Assembly (NCBI RefSeq): GCF_030268005.1
Contig: NZ_BRZC01000004.1
Location: forward strand, 186,001 to 250,000
DNA from: Microbacterium arabinogalactanolyticum
GTDB lineage: Bacteria; Actinomycetota; Actinomycetes; Actinomycetales; Microbacteriaceae
DNA: 64,000 bases
Reading direction: 5' to 3'
A program made the translations under genes and the position numbers. Shown here piece after piece: positions 40,650-50,430 of the stretch. The notes under the pieces are model-generated. The model did not search any database. It was not told the origin of the DNA and was given only the letters and a program-made list of their open reading frames with translations. Every line of letters starts with the position of its first letter. Within the stretch, counting starts at the first letter, position 1.

Positions 40650-42445
40650 TTGATCACCTGCACACTGAGAAGGTCCTGCTTGTAGGCGAGCAGACGGATC
40701 TGCTCGTTGGAGCCCTGCGCGGGCACGGCGAAGAACAGCTGGATGCCGTACGTCGTCGTGTAGCCCTTCGCGGCTTCGGAGACGCCGGTCAGCGCCTTCG
40801 AGGGCTCATCGGTGATCTTGATCACCGCGTCGGGGTTCGTCGGTGTGATCGTCTGCGTGTCGGTGACGCTCACGCTGACCACCGCGCCGCTGTCGAGGGT
40901 CGCCAGCGACAACGGCTCGTCGTCGGATGCCGCCATCTTGAAGGCGGCTTTCGATGTCTTACCGGCACCGGCATCCGCAGCCTTCTTCACCAGCGCGGCG
41001 CGGCTGTCACGGATCGACTTCGCGAACTCCTTGGACGCCTCGTCGAAGTCGCCGGCGTACTGGCTCTTGTCATCGGCGTCCACGAAGTCGGAGAACGCAC
41101 CGGCGAGCTCCGACGGGGGCAGCGACAGGAACGCCGACTCGGCCGGGACGCGGGTGGTGCCCAGCCAGGCGGGCGCCACGTTCGGGAAGGTGCTCTTGGC
41201 GAGCATGTCGGCCATCGAGGTGACCCGGTAGTTGGCCCACGGGTCGCTCTGCACCATGGTCAGGAGCACCGGCGGCTTCTTGGCGTTCTTCTCGTCCACG
41301 GTCAGCGCGAGCACGGTGCGCGGCCACCCCTCGGTCGCCTCGGGGAGCAGGATCTTCACCTTGCCCAGCGGCGTCACGAGGGCGCCTTCACGCGCCTCGA
41401 TCTTCCCGCGCAGCTGGTACTCCAGCCGGCGGGCGTCGAGCGCGGCTCCGATGAGGCGCGTCTCCGCGAGCTTGCCGTCCAGGTCGGTGTCGGCCTTGGT
41501 CAGCGTCGAGGCGACGTCGGCGACGATCCGCTGCCCCTGCTTGTCGGTGACGACGGGCTGCTTCTGGTTCTCCGGCGCGACGACACTCGGCGACGGCGTC
41601 GGTGAGGGGGCGTCACCGCCGAACTGCGGCCAGGAGTCGGCCGTGCAGCCGGTGGCGAGCAGCCCGGTCAGCGCGAGAGCCGGCAGCGCGATCGCCAGAC
41701 GGCGACGCAGCGGCGTCATGGTCCGCTGAGTGGTGCCCGCGTCGCCCTGCAGCTCGATCTCGGCACGCTCCGGCATCGTGATCGGCTGCGTCTCGGGCAG
41801 CGGGCCCGGGCCCTTGCGACGCGGACCGCGTCCGCGGCGCTGGTGACGGATGCCGAGGATGTACAGCACGATGCCGACCGCCAGCAGCAGTCCACCGGCG
41901 GCCATCAGCGGACCCGCCCACGGCGTGCGCGTGTCCAGCGCCCAGGAGACGAGGATGTCGGTCGGCGCCGGCTTGACGCCGTCGCGGGCGATCAGCACGC
42001 TGTTGCCCTTGGTCAGCTGCAGATTCGCGACCAACGAGTCCTTGTCGGCGAACGAATCGAGCCAGAGATCCGAGCCGACCGGCGAGCGGCCGGACGTCTC
42101 ACCGCCGTCGGCGGGCGGCTGCTCCGCCTTGACGCGCGCCGTCTTCGGCTTCCCCGACTTGGTCAGGGACACATGGTCGTAGGCGGTGTCGGACAGCCAG
42201 GACTTCATGTCGTCGGTGCGGGCGTAGGCCACGAAGACATCGCCCTTGCCGCGCACCAGCAGCGTCTGCAGACCGGTGTGGGCACGCAGCACGTCGGCAT
42301 CGACAAGCACGTACGGAGTGGGTTGATCGACCGTCAGCTCCATCCGCTGCTCGGTCGGTCCCATGAAGATGGTCCGCTGAGCGATTCCCGCTCCGATGAG
42401 AACCGTGGCCAGCACGAAGGCCACGACGGCCCATACGAATCGCAC
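40646..42445 (-). CDS. actinobacterial membrane protein with internal lipobox-like segment
   Basis: A 599-residue protein. There is an N-terminal membrane segment (about 4-22), an extracytoplasmic domain, a second membrane segment at about 176-199, and a basic cytoplasmic linker. Then a third hydrophobic segment begins at Met243 (MTPLRRRLAIALPALAL) and ends in a lipobox-like LLATGC with Cys267. The remaining ~330 residues form a soluble extracytoplasmic domain of a family widespread in actinobacteria (DUF8094 type). The layout looks like a membrane protein fused to a lipoprotein. It is cotranscribed with the YbbN-like gene. Function unknown. Confidence 0.75.
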   Translation of the reverse strand: MRFVWAVVAFVLATVLIGAGIAQRTIFMGPTEQRMELTVDQPTPYVLVDADVLRAHTGLQTLLVRGKGDVFVAYARTDDMKSWLSDTAYDHVSLTKSGKPKTARVKAEQPPADGGETSGRSPVGSDLWLDSFADKDSLVANLQLTKGNSVLIARDGVKPAPTDILVSWALDTRTPWAGPLMAAGGLLLAVGIVLYILGIRHQRRGRGPRRKGPGPLPETQPITMPERAEIELQGDAGTTQRTMTPLRRRLAIALPALALTGLLATGCTADSWPQFGGDAPSPTPSPSVVAPENQKQPVVTDKQGQRIVADVASTLTKADTDLDGKLAETRLIGAALDARRLEYQLRGKIEAREGALVTPLGKVKILLPEATEGWPRTVLALTVDEKNAKKPPVLLTMVQSDPWANYRVTSMADMLAKSTFPNVAPAWLGTTRVPAESAFLSLPPSELAGAFSDFVDADDKSQYAGDFDEASKEFAKSIRDSRAALVKKAADAGAGKTSKAAFKMAASDDEPLSLATLDSGAVVSVSVTDTQTITPTNPDAVIKITDEPSKALTGVSEAAKGYTTTYGIQLFFAVPAQGSNEQIRLLAYKQDLLSVQVIK

Positions 42446-42606
42446 GAATCAACTCCTTACGTGACCCCGGACGCGTTCCAGGGGTCCCCGCTCGACGTTC
42501 CAGACTATCGAAAGCACCTGAGCATTGCCCACGAGCACATCGGCCCGTCGTGGACGGTGTGAGGATCACAGGCGATTAGGCTTGCTCGCATCCGACCGGG
42601 AGAACG

Positions 42607-43686
42607 ATGAAGATCCACAGCCCTTTCCGCACCGCTCTGGTGGCCACGCTCGGCGTGGGCCTGGGAATCATGCTGCTCACCAGCGTGCAGATGCTCTCGA
42701 CGGTGCTGCTGTACATCGGCACGGCGCTGTTCCTCAGCCTGGGCCTGGACCCGCTGGTGTCGTTCCTCGAGCGCAGGGGCATGCCCCGCTGGGCATCCGT
42801 CCTCACCACGATCGTCGCCGTGCTCGGCGTGTTCACCGCGATCGTGCTGATCATCCTGCCCGTCGTCATCGAGCAGATCTCCCAGCTGGTCACGAAGATC
42901 ACCGACCTCATCGTGAACGGCGACCAGACGATCCAGAACCTCAAGGACTGGATGACGGACACGTTCCCGAACCTGCGTGTGAACGACGTCTTCGCCTATG
43001 TGGAGGACTGGCTGTCCAAGGAGGACTGGGCCAAGAACGTCACCGAGTGGGGCGGCTCGATCGGACAGGGCGTGCTGATCGTCGGCGGTGCTGTGCTGAC
43101 CGGCCTCTTCGGCGCGTTCATCGTGCTCGTGCTCACGATCTACCTGACCGCCTCCACCCCGTCGCTCAAGCGCGCGGTGTACCAGCTCGTCCCGGCGTCG
43201 CGCCGGGAGCGGTTCATCGACATCGCCGACCAGATCACCGACTCCGTCGGGCACTACGTGATGGGTCAGGTCACGCTCGGCGTGATCAACGGCATCCTGA
43301 GCTCGATCTACCTCTCGATCATCAATGCGCCCTTCACGGCGGTGCTCGCCGTGGTGGCGTTCTTCTTCTCGCTGATCCCGCTGGTGGGCACGCTCACGGG
43401 CTCGACCCTGATCGTGCTCGCCTGCCTGATCCCGGGGGTCGGCTCCCCCGCCACCGCCCTGGCGGCGGCGATCTACTACCTCATCTACATGCAGATCGAG
43501 GCGTACTTCATCGCCCCGCGCATCATGAGCCGCGCCGTGGCCGTGCCCGGCGCCGTCGTCGTCATCGCGGCGCTGTCCGGTGGTGCGCTGCTGGGCCTGC
43601 TCGGCGCGCTCATCGCGATCCCCGTCGCAGCCAGCATCCTGATCATCTACCGGCAGGTGCTGATCCCACGCATGAACGAGCGCTGA
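42607..43686 (+). CDS. AI-2E family transporter
   Basis: A 359-residue membrane protein of the AI-2E/PerM family. It has about eight membrane segments, a long soluble stretch after the third (about residues 95-145), and the C-terminal signature segments GVINGILSSIYLSIINAPF and SLIPLVGTLTGS. The substrate in actinobacteria is unknown; the family name does not prove autoinducer transport. Confidence 0.88.
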   Translation: MKIHSPFRTALVATLGVGLGIMLLTSVQMLSTVLLYIGTALFLSLGLDPLVSFLERRGMPRWASVLTTIVAVLGVFTAIVLIILPVVIEQISQLVTKITDLIVNGDQTIQNLKDWMTDTFPNLRVNDVFAYVEDWLSKEDWAKNVTEWGGSIGQGVLIVGGAVLTGLFGAFIVLVLTIYLTASTPSLKRAVYQLVPASRRERFIDIADQITDSVGHYVMGQVTLGVINGILSSIYLSIINAPFTAVLAVVAFFFSLIPLVGTLTGSTLIVLACLIPGVGSPATALAAAIYYLIYMQIEAYFIAPRIMSRAVAVPGAVVVIAALSGGALLGLLGALIAIPVAASILIIYRQVLIPRMNER

Positions 43687-43689
43687 CGC

Positions 43690-44406
43690 TCAGGCGTCCC
43701 AGACCGTCGCCAGCGGCAGCGCGTCGGGGTTCACGGCTGCGACGATCTCGGTCAGCACTCGCCTGGTCTGGCTCTCGCCGACCCACAGGTGCCGACCGCC
43801 GTCGACAGCGATGAGCCGGGCGTGCGGCACGAGCCCGAACCGCGCGCGAGCCTCGTCGGGACGCAGGTAGTCGTCCAGCTCGGGGACGAGCACGACCAGC
43901 TCGCGCTCGTCGCCCCGCCACGCCGACAGGTCGGCGTCGGTCGCGCGGTGCAGCGGCGGGGAGAGCAGGATCGCGCCCTCGATCTCGTGATCGCGACCGT
44001 ACTTGAGCGCCAGCTCGGTGCCGAACGACCAGCCGACCAGCCAGGGGCGGGGAAGCCCGCGCTCACGGACGAAGTCCATCGCAGCGGCGACATCGAACTG
44101 CTCGGCCCCTCCCCCGTCGAAGGCGCCCTCGCTTCTGCCGCGGGGGGACGAAGTGCCGCGGGTGTTGAAACGCAGCACGGCCATCCCCGCCTGGGCGGGC
44201 AGCCGGGCGGCCGCCTTGCGCAGGATGTGGGTGTCCATGCATCCGCCGGCCGTGGGCAGCGGATGCAGCGTCACCAGGGTCGCCGTCGGCTCCCGGTCCG
44301 ACGGCACCGACAGCTCGCCGACCAGTGTCAGTCCGTCCGCCGTGGACAGCTCGACGTCAGTGCGCTCAGCAGGCAGCAGGACGGGCCCGCGGATCTCGAA
44401 GGTCAT
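43690..44406 (-). CDS. alpha/beta hydrolase (dienelactone-hydrolase-like)
   Basis: A 238-residue cytoplasmic hydrolase. It has HPLPTAGG before the core, RFNTRGTSSPRG, nucleophile elbow GWSFGTE, and the catalytic Asp and His in ELDDYLRPDEA and GGRHLWVGE. It ends 3 nt after the convergent AI-2E gene, and its start overlaps the next gene upstream (ATGA). The substrate is unknown. Confidence 0.85.
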   Translation of the reverse strand: MTFEIRGPVLLPAERTDVELSTADGLTLVGELSVPSDREPTATLVTLHPLPTAGGCMDTHILRKAAARLPAQAGMAVLRFNTRGTSSPRGRSEGAFDGGGAEQFDVAAAMDFVRERGLPRPWLVGWSFGTELALKYGRDHEIEGAILLSPPLHRATDADLSAWRGDERELVVLVPELDDYLRPDEARARFGLVPHARLIAVDGGRHLWVGESQTRRVLTEIVAAVNPDALPLATVWDA

Positions 44407-44690
44407 CCGATCCTCCAGCAGTGCGTGTGCCAGTGCCGACGTGCGGCGAGGTCGGCAGAGTCGCCCATCACGCCGTCCGCGCGCCACGCGACCAGATGAG
44501 CCGTGCCCGGAGGGATGCTGCGTCCGCAGCCCGGGCAGATGTACTCCTTGACGGCCGATGCACCCGACACGGGCTGCACCGTCCATTCCTGGCCGCGACG
44601 GCTCTCGGTACGCTTCCAGCCCGCCAGGAGGCGGTCGAAGGACTCGTCTGCGCGGGAGCGGTCAGGACGCCGCCGGTGGGATCTTGCCAT
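44403..44690 (-). CDS. small zinc-binding-type conserved protein
   Basis: A 95-residue basic protein with a probable metal knuckle: CPGCGR near residue 52 and a distal HWHTHCW at the C-terminus, giving CxxC...HxxxC-type ligands. Small proteins of this form are common in actinobacteria and sometimes annotated as ATP/GTP-binding, which nothing here supports. GGAGG lies before the ATG at 44690, and it is translationally coupled to the hydrolase. Confidence 0.8.
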   Translation of the reverse strand: MARSHRRRPDRSRADESFDRLLAGWKRTESRRGQEWTVQPVSGASAVKEYICPGCGRSIPPGTAHLVAWRADGVMGDSADLAARRHWHTHCWRIG

Positions 44691-44699
44691 TCCTCCGGT

Positions 44700-45362
44700 C
44701 TACCACCAGTGGTTGCGGGTCCAGAACGCGTAGGCGCCCGCCCAGCTTCCGTAACGACCCGTCGCATAGCCGGTGCCCCAGCGCAGGTTGTCCACCGGGT
44801 TGTAGCCGTTCCCGGGGACCTTGCTGCAGGGCAGCGCCTGCACGAGACCGCAGGCGCCCGAGGACTTGTTGGTCGCGTTCGGATTCCAGCCGCTCTCCCG
44901 CGAGACGATGTAGTCCACGTAGGGGTAGTCGCTCGGGGCGATCCCCGCCGCAGCCATCCACTCCTCCTTGGTGCCGCCGCCGGTGTACTTCGGACGTGCT
45001 GCACCGCCACCGCCGCCGCTCTTCGCGGGCGCCGAGGCGACCGTGGGCTTGGGGGTCGGCTTCGGCTTGACGTAGACCTCGAACGCGCCGCGATCGACGG
45101 CCTGGATGGTCGCACCCTCGACCGTGACGGTGATGTTCTGCGTGTCCTCGGAGGCGAGGGAGAACGTGGTCACCGCCTTGTCGGCCGCGGTGCTCGGATC
45201 GGCGATGGCCGTCCCTGTGGGCGCCAGCAGTGCGGCGGAGACGCCGACGACCGCGAGACCCGCGCCGACAGCGCTGAGCCGTCGTCGCCAGGGAGTCTTC
45301 TGCGTCGAACCGGACGCGTTCGGGCGCGTCGGGTTCGATATCGATTCGTTATCGGGAGTCAC
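44700..45362 (-). CDS. secreted lytic transglycosylase (SLT/lysozyme-like fold)
   Basis: A 220-residue exported protein. A positively charged N-terminus leads into a signal sequence (VGAGLAVVGVSAALLAPTG). A linker of Pro/Gly/Ser follows, then an SLT-type C-terminal domain from KEEWMAAAGIA with the probable catalytic Glu in SRESGWNP and the GACGLVQALPC core. It would cleave peptidoglycan glycan strands. The GTG start lies 10 nt after TAGACT. Confidence 0.88.
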   Translation of the reverse strand: MTPDNESISNPTRPNASGSTQKTPWRRRLSAVGAGLAVVGVSAALLAPTGTAIADPSTAADKAVTTFSLASEDTQNITVTVEGATIQAVDRGAFEVYVKPKPTPKPTVASAPAKSGGGGGAARPKYTGGGTKEEWMAAAGIAPSDYPYVDYIVSRESGWNPNATNKSSGACGLVQALPCSKVPGNGYNPVDNLRWGTGYATGRYGSWAGAYAFWTRNHWW

Positions 45363-45426
45363 GATGGTGGTCAGTCTACGCAGAACTCGCTGAGACGTCC
45401 ATGAGAGTCCGCCGCGTGGCGGCAGA

Positions 45427-46014
45427 TCAGCGGACCGCAAGCATCACTTCCACGGTGGCGTCGAGCAGTGCGTCCACCTGCTCCTCGCGGTATCCCCCGC
45501 GCTGCATCCGGAACGCCGCGCCACGCACCTGCTCCACCGTGAGGGGGTCGCCGTCGCGGAGGAAACCGCTGATGCGGTCGGCGACATGATCGACCTCGTC
45601 GATCCGGTATCCGAAGGTGAGGCGCCCCGTACGGGCGAAACGGTGGTGCGCGGGACGCGCGAGATGGTCGAGGATGCGCTGCGCGTCCTCACGGGCCCTC
45701 GCGACCCACTCGGTGACCCCCAGCGAGCGCACGGCGCGCTCCCTGGTGCGTGCGGCGAAGGCGTCCTCGACGCGTCCCAGTGCGGCATCCACCGCGGCGA
45801 TGTCGTAGCCGTGCCGGACCAGCGGGAAGGAGGCATCGCGCACGTCCTCGGCTCCGAAGTCCTTCCGGTCGTCCTCGAACGCGCCGCGGGCGGCGTCGAG
45901 GAACGTGTCCACGGCTGCGCGGTGGTAGCCGCGGGTGCGCCCCGACGTGAGCGGAAACGCCGGAGGGGCGGCCTCGTCATCGCCGTCGAACACATCGAGA
46001 TCAGAATCAGACAT
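45427..46014 (-). CDS. DivIVA-domain-containing protein
   Basis: A 195-residue protein with repeated DivIVA-like short motifs of the type F.....GY....VD (GYHRAAVDTFLDAA, GYDIAAVDAALGR, GYRIDEVDHVADRI, GYREEQVDALLDAT). It has no long coiled coil, so it is not a full Wag31. The ATG at 46014 overlaps the cdsA stop by 1 nt, so both are cotranscribed. A role in polar growth or envelope placement is possible but unproven. Confidence 0.85.
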   Translation of the reverse strand: MSDSDLDVFDGDDEAAPPAFPLTSGRTRGYHRAAVDTFLDAARGAFEDDRKDFGAEDVRDASFPLVRHGYDIAAVDAALGRVEDAFAARTRERAVRSLGVTEWVARAREDAQRILDHLARPAHHRFARTGRLTFGYRIDEVDHVADRISGFLRDGDPLTVEQVRGAAFRMQRGGYREEQVDALLDATVEVMLAVR

Positions 46015-47267
46015 CACGAGACCATCCATGGGGCGAGCAGGTATGAGAGCGCGAGGGCGGGGATCGTCGACGGCAGGATGCTGTCCAGACGATCGAGCAG
46101 ACCGCCGTGACCGGGCAGCCAGGAGCTCATGTCCTTGATGCCGAGATCGCGCTTGAGCATCGACTCCCCGAGATCGCCGAGGGTGGCGGAGAGCAGGATC
46201 ACGGCGCCCAGGACGAGACCGCACCACCACTGCAGGTGCAGAAGGTAGGTCGCCAGCAGCACACCGGCGATCAGGGATCCGAGCACCGCCCCGCCGAAGC
46301 CCTCCCAGGTCTTCTTGGGGCTGATCCTCGGCGCCATCGGATGCTTCCCGAAGGCGAGCCCGGCCGCGTAGGCGCAGGTGTCGGCAGCGACGGCGATGGC
46401 CACGAAGGAGAGCACCCACCACTGACCGTTCTCACGGAACAGCAGCATGATCGCGATCGATGTGAGGAACGGCACGTAGACCTGCACGAACGCGCCGACC
46501 ACGACATCGGAGAGCACGTCGCCGTAGGTGCGGCCGTCCTTGACGACCATCTGCGCGATCATCCGCCACACGGCGATGAACGACACGGCGACGATGAGCA
46601 CCACCCAGCTGATCCAGAACTCGCCGGATGCTCCGGCCAGCAGCACACCCGTCGCCGCGATCAGCTGCGGAACGACGTCGACCCGCCGGCCGCCGGCGCG
46701 CAGCGCGCGGGAGAGCTCGTAAGTCCCCAGCAGGCCGGCGGCCAGTGCGATCGGCACGAAGAGCCACTTGATGAACAGCAGCGATGCCACCAGTGCAGCG
46801 CCGAAGGCCACGCCGATCACGATCGCGAGGATCAGATCGCGCCCGGTGCGCTGTTTGATGCGCTCGTTGGCCTGGTCGAAGTGGTCACGCGCCTGGGAGA
46901 CGTGCGTCTCCAGCTGGTCGCGCGCCTGCGACACGTGCGACTCGATCTCATCGCGCCTGGCCCGCCACTGCTCGCGGATCGCGCTGTGATCAGCGGTCGA
47001 CAGCGGACCCGCGTACGGATCGGGCTCCGCCGCGGGGAGCGGGGGACGCGGCGGCACGCGGGTCGCATCGAACTCCGGGAAGGCCGCATCCGACAGGGGC
47101 CGCGCCGTCACCGGCACATCGCCGTCCACCCGGCGCGTGCCGCGCACGGGGGTGGCGGCATCCTCGTTCCCGGATGCCGCCGGCCGCTCTGCGGACGACG
47201 CCGCATCCGGTTCCTGCGACCCGGGCGTCCCGGGCCGCGGTTCCTCGGAGTGATTCTCGCCGGACAT
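46014..47267 (-). CDS. cdsA: phosphatidate cytidylyltransferase
   Basis: A 417-residue enzyme that makes CDP-diacylglycerol. The membrane-bound catalytic part starts near residue 140 and ends with the CdsA signature KRDLGIKDMSSWLPGHGGLLDRLDS. The ~140-residue N-terminal extension is Pro/Ala/acidic and ends in an amphipathic tandem repeat (ESHVSQARDQL, ETHVSQARDHF). The position downstream of frr and pyrH is a classic order. Function of the extension unknown. Confidence 0.95.
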   Translation of the reverse strand: MSGENHSEEPRPGTPGSQEPDAASSAERPAASGNEDAATPVRGTRRVDGDVPVTARPLSDAAFPEFDATRVPPRPPLPAAEPDPYAGPLSTADHSAIREQWRARRDEIESHVSQARDQLETHVSQARDHFDQANERIKQRTGRDLILAIVIGVAFGAALVASLLFIKWLFVPIALAAGLLGTYELSRALRAGGRRVDVVPQLIAATGVLLAGASGEFWISWVVLIVAVSFIAVWRMIAQMVVKDGRTYGDVLSDVVVGAFVQVYVPFLTSIAIMLLFRENGQWWVLSFVAIAVAADTCAYAAGLAFGKHPMAPRISPKKTWEGFGGAVLGSLIAGVLLATYLLHLQWWCGLVLGAVILLSATLGDLGESMLKRDLGIKDMSSWLPGHGGLLDRLDSILPSTIPALALSYLLAPWMVS

Positions 47268-47272
47268 GCCGA

Positions 47273-47827
47273 TCAGACCTCGAGGAGCTCTGCCTCTTTG
47301 CGCTTGAGGGCCTCGTCGATGGCGTCGACGTACTGGCGCGTCAGAGCGTCCAGCTCCTTCTCGCCGCGAGCGATCTCGTCCTCGCCGACCTCGGCCTTGA
47401 GCGCGTCCATCTCGTCCTTCGCCTTGCGGCGAATGCCGCGGATGCGGACCTTCGCGTCCTCGCCCTTGGTGCGCACGAGCTTCACGTACTCCTTGCGGCG
47501 CTCCTGGGTGAGCTCGGGCATGGTGACGCGAACGATGTTGCCGTCGTTGCTGGGGTTCGCGCCCAGGTTCGGCATGTCGCGGATCGCCTGCTCGATGGCC
47601 TTGAGGGCCGACTTGTCGTACGGCGTGATGATCAGCGAGCGAGCCTCGGGGTTCGCGAGCGAAGCGAGCTGCGCGAGCGGCGTCGGCGTGCCGTAGTAGT
47701 CGACGAGCACCTTCTGGAACATCTGCGGGTTCGCACGCCCGGTGCGGACCGTGGCGAAGTCCTCCTTGGCGGCATCGACCGCGCGGGTCATGCGTCCGGT
47801 GGTTTCAGCGAGGACATCCGCGATCAC
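47273..47827 (-). CDS. frr: ribosome recycling factor
   Basis: A 184-residue RRF of normal length. It has [28 protein letters not shown] at the head/arm junction and the C-terminal three-helix bundle [16 protein letters not shown]. It splits post-termination ribosomes with EF-G. Part of the rpsB-tsf-pyrH-frr-cdsA cluster. Confidence 0.98.
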   Translation of the reverse strand: MIADVLAETTGRMTRAVDAAKEDFATVRTGRANPQMFQKVLVDYYGTPTPLAQLASLANPEARSLIITPYDKSALKAIEQAIRDMPNLGANPSNDGNIVRVTMPELTQERRKEYVKLVRTKGEDAKVRIRGIRRKAKDEMDALKAEVGEDEIARGEKELDALTRQYVDAIDEALKRKEAELLEV

Positions 47828-47899
47828 GGGGGCTCCTTAGGTTCGGGGGTTTCAGAAGATTCTATCCGGCACGCCTCGGCGGTCCGTGGAGGAAAGGCC

Positions 47900-48616
47900 T
47901 CAGGCCGTGACGAGCGTGCCGATCGGCTCGCCCAGCAGGGCGCGGGTGACGTTGCCGGCCGGCTCCATGCCGAACACGCGCATGTCCATGGCGTTGTCCA
48001 TGCACAGGCTGAACGCGGTGGAGTCGACGACCTTCAGGCCGCGCTGCAGGGCGTCGCGGTAGGTCACGCGGTCGATCCGCTCCGCGTCGGGGTCCTTGTT
48101 CGGGTCGGCGGTGTAGATGGCATCCACACCGTTCTTCGCGACCAGGACCTCCTGCGCGCCGATCTCGAGAGCGCGCTGCGCGGCGACCGTGTCGGTGGAG
48201 AAGTACGGGAGACCCGCGCCGGCGCCGAAGATCACGACGCGGCCCTTCTCCATGTGGCGCTCCGCGCGCAGCGGGATGTAGGGCTCCGCGACCTGAGTCA
48301 TCTGGATCGCGGACTGCACGCGCGTCGGCGCGCCGGCCTGCTCGAGGAAGTCCTGCAGGGCGAGGGCGTTCATGACGGTGCCCAGCATGCCCATGTAGTC
48401 GGCGCGACCGCGGTCCATGCCGCGCTGGCTCAGCTCCGCACCGCGGAAGAAGTTGCCGCCGCCGACGACGACGGCGATCTCGACCCGGTCGACCGCCGCG
48501 GCGATGTCGCGCGCGATGGCGCTGACGACGTCGGGGTTCACACCCAGCGATCCGCCGCCGAAGGCCTCGCCGGAGAGCTTGAGAAGGACGCGACGGCGTC
48601 CGGTGCGTTCAGTCAT
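47900..48616 (-). CDS. pyrH: UMP kinase
   Basis: A 238-residue hexameric amino-acid-kinase-fold enzyme that phosphorylates UMP to UDP. It has [45 protein letters not shown] and the [13 protein letters not shown] segment. The ATG at 48616 is chosen because family N-termini align there and it lies after the terminator hairpin following tsf. Confidence 0.98.
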   Translation of the reverse strand: MTERTGRRRVLLKLSGEAFGGGSLGVNPDVVSAIARDIAAAVDRVEIAVVVGGGNFFRGAELSQRGMDRGRADYMGMLGTVMNALALQDFLEQAGAPTRVQSAIQMTQVAEPYIPLRAERHMEKGRVVIFGAGAGLPYFSTDTVAAQRALEIGAQEVLVAKNGVDAIYTADPNKDPDAERIDRVTYRDALQRGLKVVDSTAFSLCMDNAMDMRVFGMEPAGNVTRALLGEPIGTLVTA

Positions 48617-48667
48617 GGGGTGGGTCCTCTCGTCCGGATTCAAGATAGTGCCTTCAGGGCATGAAGA

Positions 48668-48698
48668 AGGGGTTCGGATCGTGTGGATCCGAACCCCT
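48668..48698. terminator. hairpin terminator between tsf and pyrH
   Basis: Perfect 13-bp arms (AGGGGTTCGGATC and its complement) with a 5-nt loop lie 10 nt after the tsf stop codon on the minus strand, followed by a short T/C-rich run. It probably ends or attenuates the rpsB-tsf transcript before pyrH. Confidence 0.75.
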
Positions 48699-48707
48699 CC
48701 CGAGGTG

Positions 48708-49535
48708 TTACGCGCCGACCTTGAACCGGGCGAAGTCGGTGACGGTGATACCGGCATCCTTCGCGACCTGGCTCACGGACAGCTTGTTGTCCTTCGCGTA
48801 GTCCTGCTCGAGCAGGGCGACCTGCTTGAAGTACGCGGTCACGCGGCCCTCGACGATCTTCGGCAGGGCGGCCTCGGGCTTGCCCTCGTTGCGGGAGATC
48901 TCGGTGACGATCTCGCGCTCCTTCTCCACGTCGGCGGCGGGGACATCCTCGCGCGTCAGGTAGGAGGGGTTCGCGAACGAGATGTGCTGCGCGATCGAGC
49001 GAGCGGTCTCCGCGTCGGTACCGGAGTACGCGACGGCGACGCCGATCTGCGGGGGCAGGTCCTTGCTGGTGCGGTGCATGTACACCGACAGGTTCTCACC
49101 CTTGACGGTGCGGACCTTGCGCAGCTCGACCTTCTCGCCGATGATCGCGGCCTCGTCGGAGATGAGCTGCTCGACGGTCTGAGCGCCCGCGGGGGCGGCC
49201 AGAGCGGCCTCGACCGAGTCGGCGCCGACAGCCGCGACGGCGTCGGCGACCTTGTCGGCCAGAGCGATGAAGCGCTCGTTCTTGGCGACGAAGTCGGTCT
49301 CGCAGGCGAGCTCGATCAGCGTCACGGCACCGGCGGACTCACGAGCGGCGATCAGGCCCTCGCTGGTCGAGCGGTCGGCGCGCTTGGCGTTGCCCTTGGC
49401 ACCCTTCAGACGCAGGATCTCGGTGGCCTTCTCGACGTCGCCGTCAGCCTCCTCGAGCGCCTTCTTGGTGTCGACCATTCCCGTTCCGAGCTGCTCGCGC
49501 AGCGCCTTGATGTCGGCGATGGTGAAGTTGGCCAT
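48708..49535 (-). CDS. tsf: translation elongation factor Ts
   Basis: A 275-residue EF-Ts. It has the N-terminal UBA-like domain ([25 protein letters not shown]), the [10 protein letters not shown] motif that contacts EF-Tu, and the C-terminal coiled region. It exchanges GDP on EF-Tu. Cotranscribed with rpsB, which lies 46 nt upstream. Confidence 0.98.
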   Translation of the reverse strand: MANFTIADIKALREQLGTGMVDTKKALEEADGDVEKATEILRLKGAKGNAKRADRSTSEGLIAARESAGAVTLIELACETDFVAKNERFIALADKVADAVAAVGADSVEAALAAPAGAQTVEQLISDEAAIIGEKVELRKVRTVKGENLSVYMHRTSKDLPPQIGVAVAYSGTDAETARSIAQHISFANPSYLTREDVPAADVEKEREIVTEISRNEGKPEAALPKIVEGRVTAYFKQVALLEQDYAKDNKLSVSQVAKDAGITVTDFARFKVGA

Positions 49536-49581
49536 GTGTGGTGGCTCCTTGCTTCGTGTCTGTGCGTGGTGTGCTGGTTGC

Positions 49582-50430
49582 TTACTTGGCGTCTGCGTCG
49601 GCAGCGGCCTCGGCGGCCGGAGCCTCGTCAGCGGCCGGAGCCTCGACGACCTCAGCGGCCTCGGCGGCGGGAGCCTCGGCGTCACCCTGCAGGAGCTCCT
49701 GCTCCCACTCGGCGAGCGGCTCGGCGTCGCCCTCGGGGTTGTGCTTCTGCTGCAGGCCCTCGGCGGCGGCGTCGGCGATGATGCGCGTCAGCAGCGAGAC
49801 CGAGCGGATGGCGTCGTCGTTGCCGGGGATCGGGTACTGGAAGTCGTCCGGGTCGGCGTTGGTGTCGAGGATGCCGATCACCGGGATGCCGAGCTTCTTG
49901 GCCTCGTCGATGGCGAGGTGCTCGCGCTTGGCGTCGACGACCCACAGGGCCGAAGGGGTCTTCGACAGGTTGCGGATGCCGCCCAGCGACTTGTGCAGCT
50001 TGTCGAGCTCGCGCTTCTTGAGCAGCAGCTCCTTCTTGGTGAAGCCCGATGCGGCCGGGTTCTCGTAGTCGAGCTCCTCGAGCTCCTTCATACGGGCGAG
50101 GCGCTTCGCGATGGTCGAGAAGTTGGTCAGCAGACCACCCAGCCAGCGCTGGTTGACGAAGGGCTGACCGACACGGGCGGCCTGCTCCGCGAGGACCTCC
50201 TGCGCCTGCTTCTTGGTGCCGACGAAGAGGATCGTGCCACCACGGGCGACGGTCTCCTTGACGAAGTCGTAGGCCTTGTCGATGTACGACAGCGACTGCT
50301 GCAGGTCGATGATGTGGATGCCGGAGCGCTCGGTGAGGATGAAGCGCTTCACCTTCGGGTTCCACCGACGGGTCTGGTGTCCGAAGTGCACGCCGCTGTC
50401 GAGCAGCTGGCGGATGGTGACCACAGCCAT
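49582..50430 (-). CDS. rpsB: 30S ribosomal protein S2
   Basis: A 282-residue S2. It has [24 protein letters not shown] N-terminal motif (here with VKRF), [11 protein letters not shown], and [33 protein letters not shown]. The C-terminal ~50 residues are an Ala/Glu/Asp-rich tail, as in many actinobacteria. AAGGAG is placed upstream of the ATG. Confidence 0.98.
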   Translation of the reverse strand: MAVVTIRQLLDSGVHFGHQTRRWNPKVKRFILTERSGIHIIDLQQSLSYIDKAYDFVKETVARGGTILFVGTKKQAQEVLAEQAARVGQPFVNQRWLGGLLTNFSTIAKRLARMKELEELDYENPAASGFTKKELLLKKRELDKLHKSLGGIRNLSKTPSALWVVDAKREHLAIDEAKKLGIPVIGILDTNADPDDFQYPIPGNDDAIRSVSLLTRIIADAAAEGLQQKHNPEGDAEPLAEWEQELLQGDAEAPAAEAAEVVEAPAADEAPAAEAAADADAK

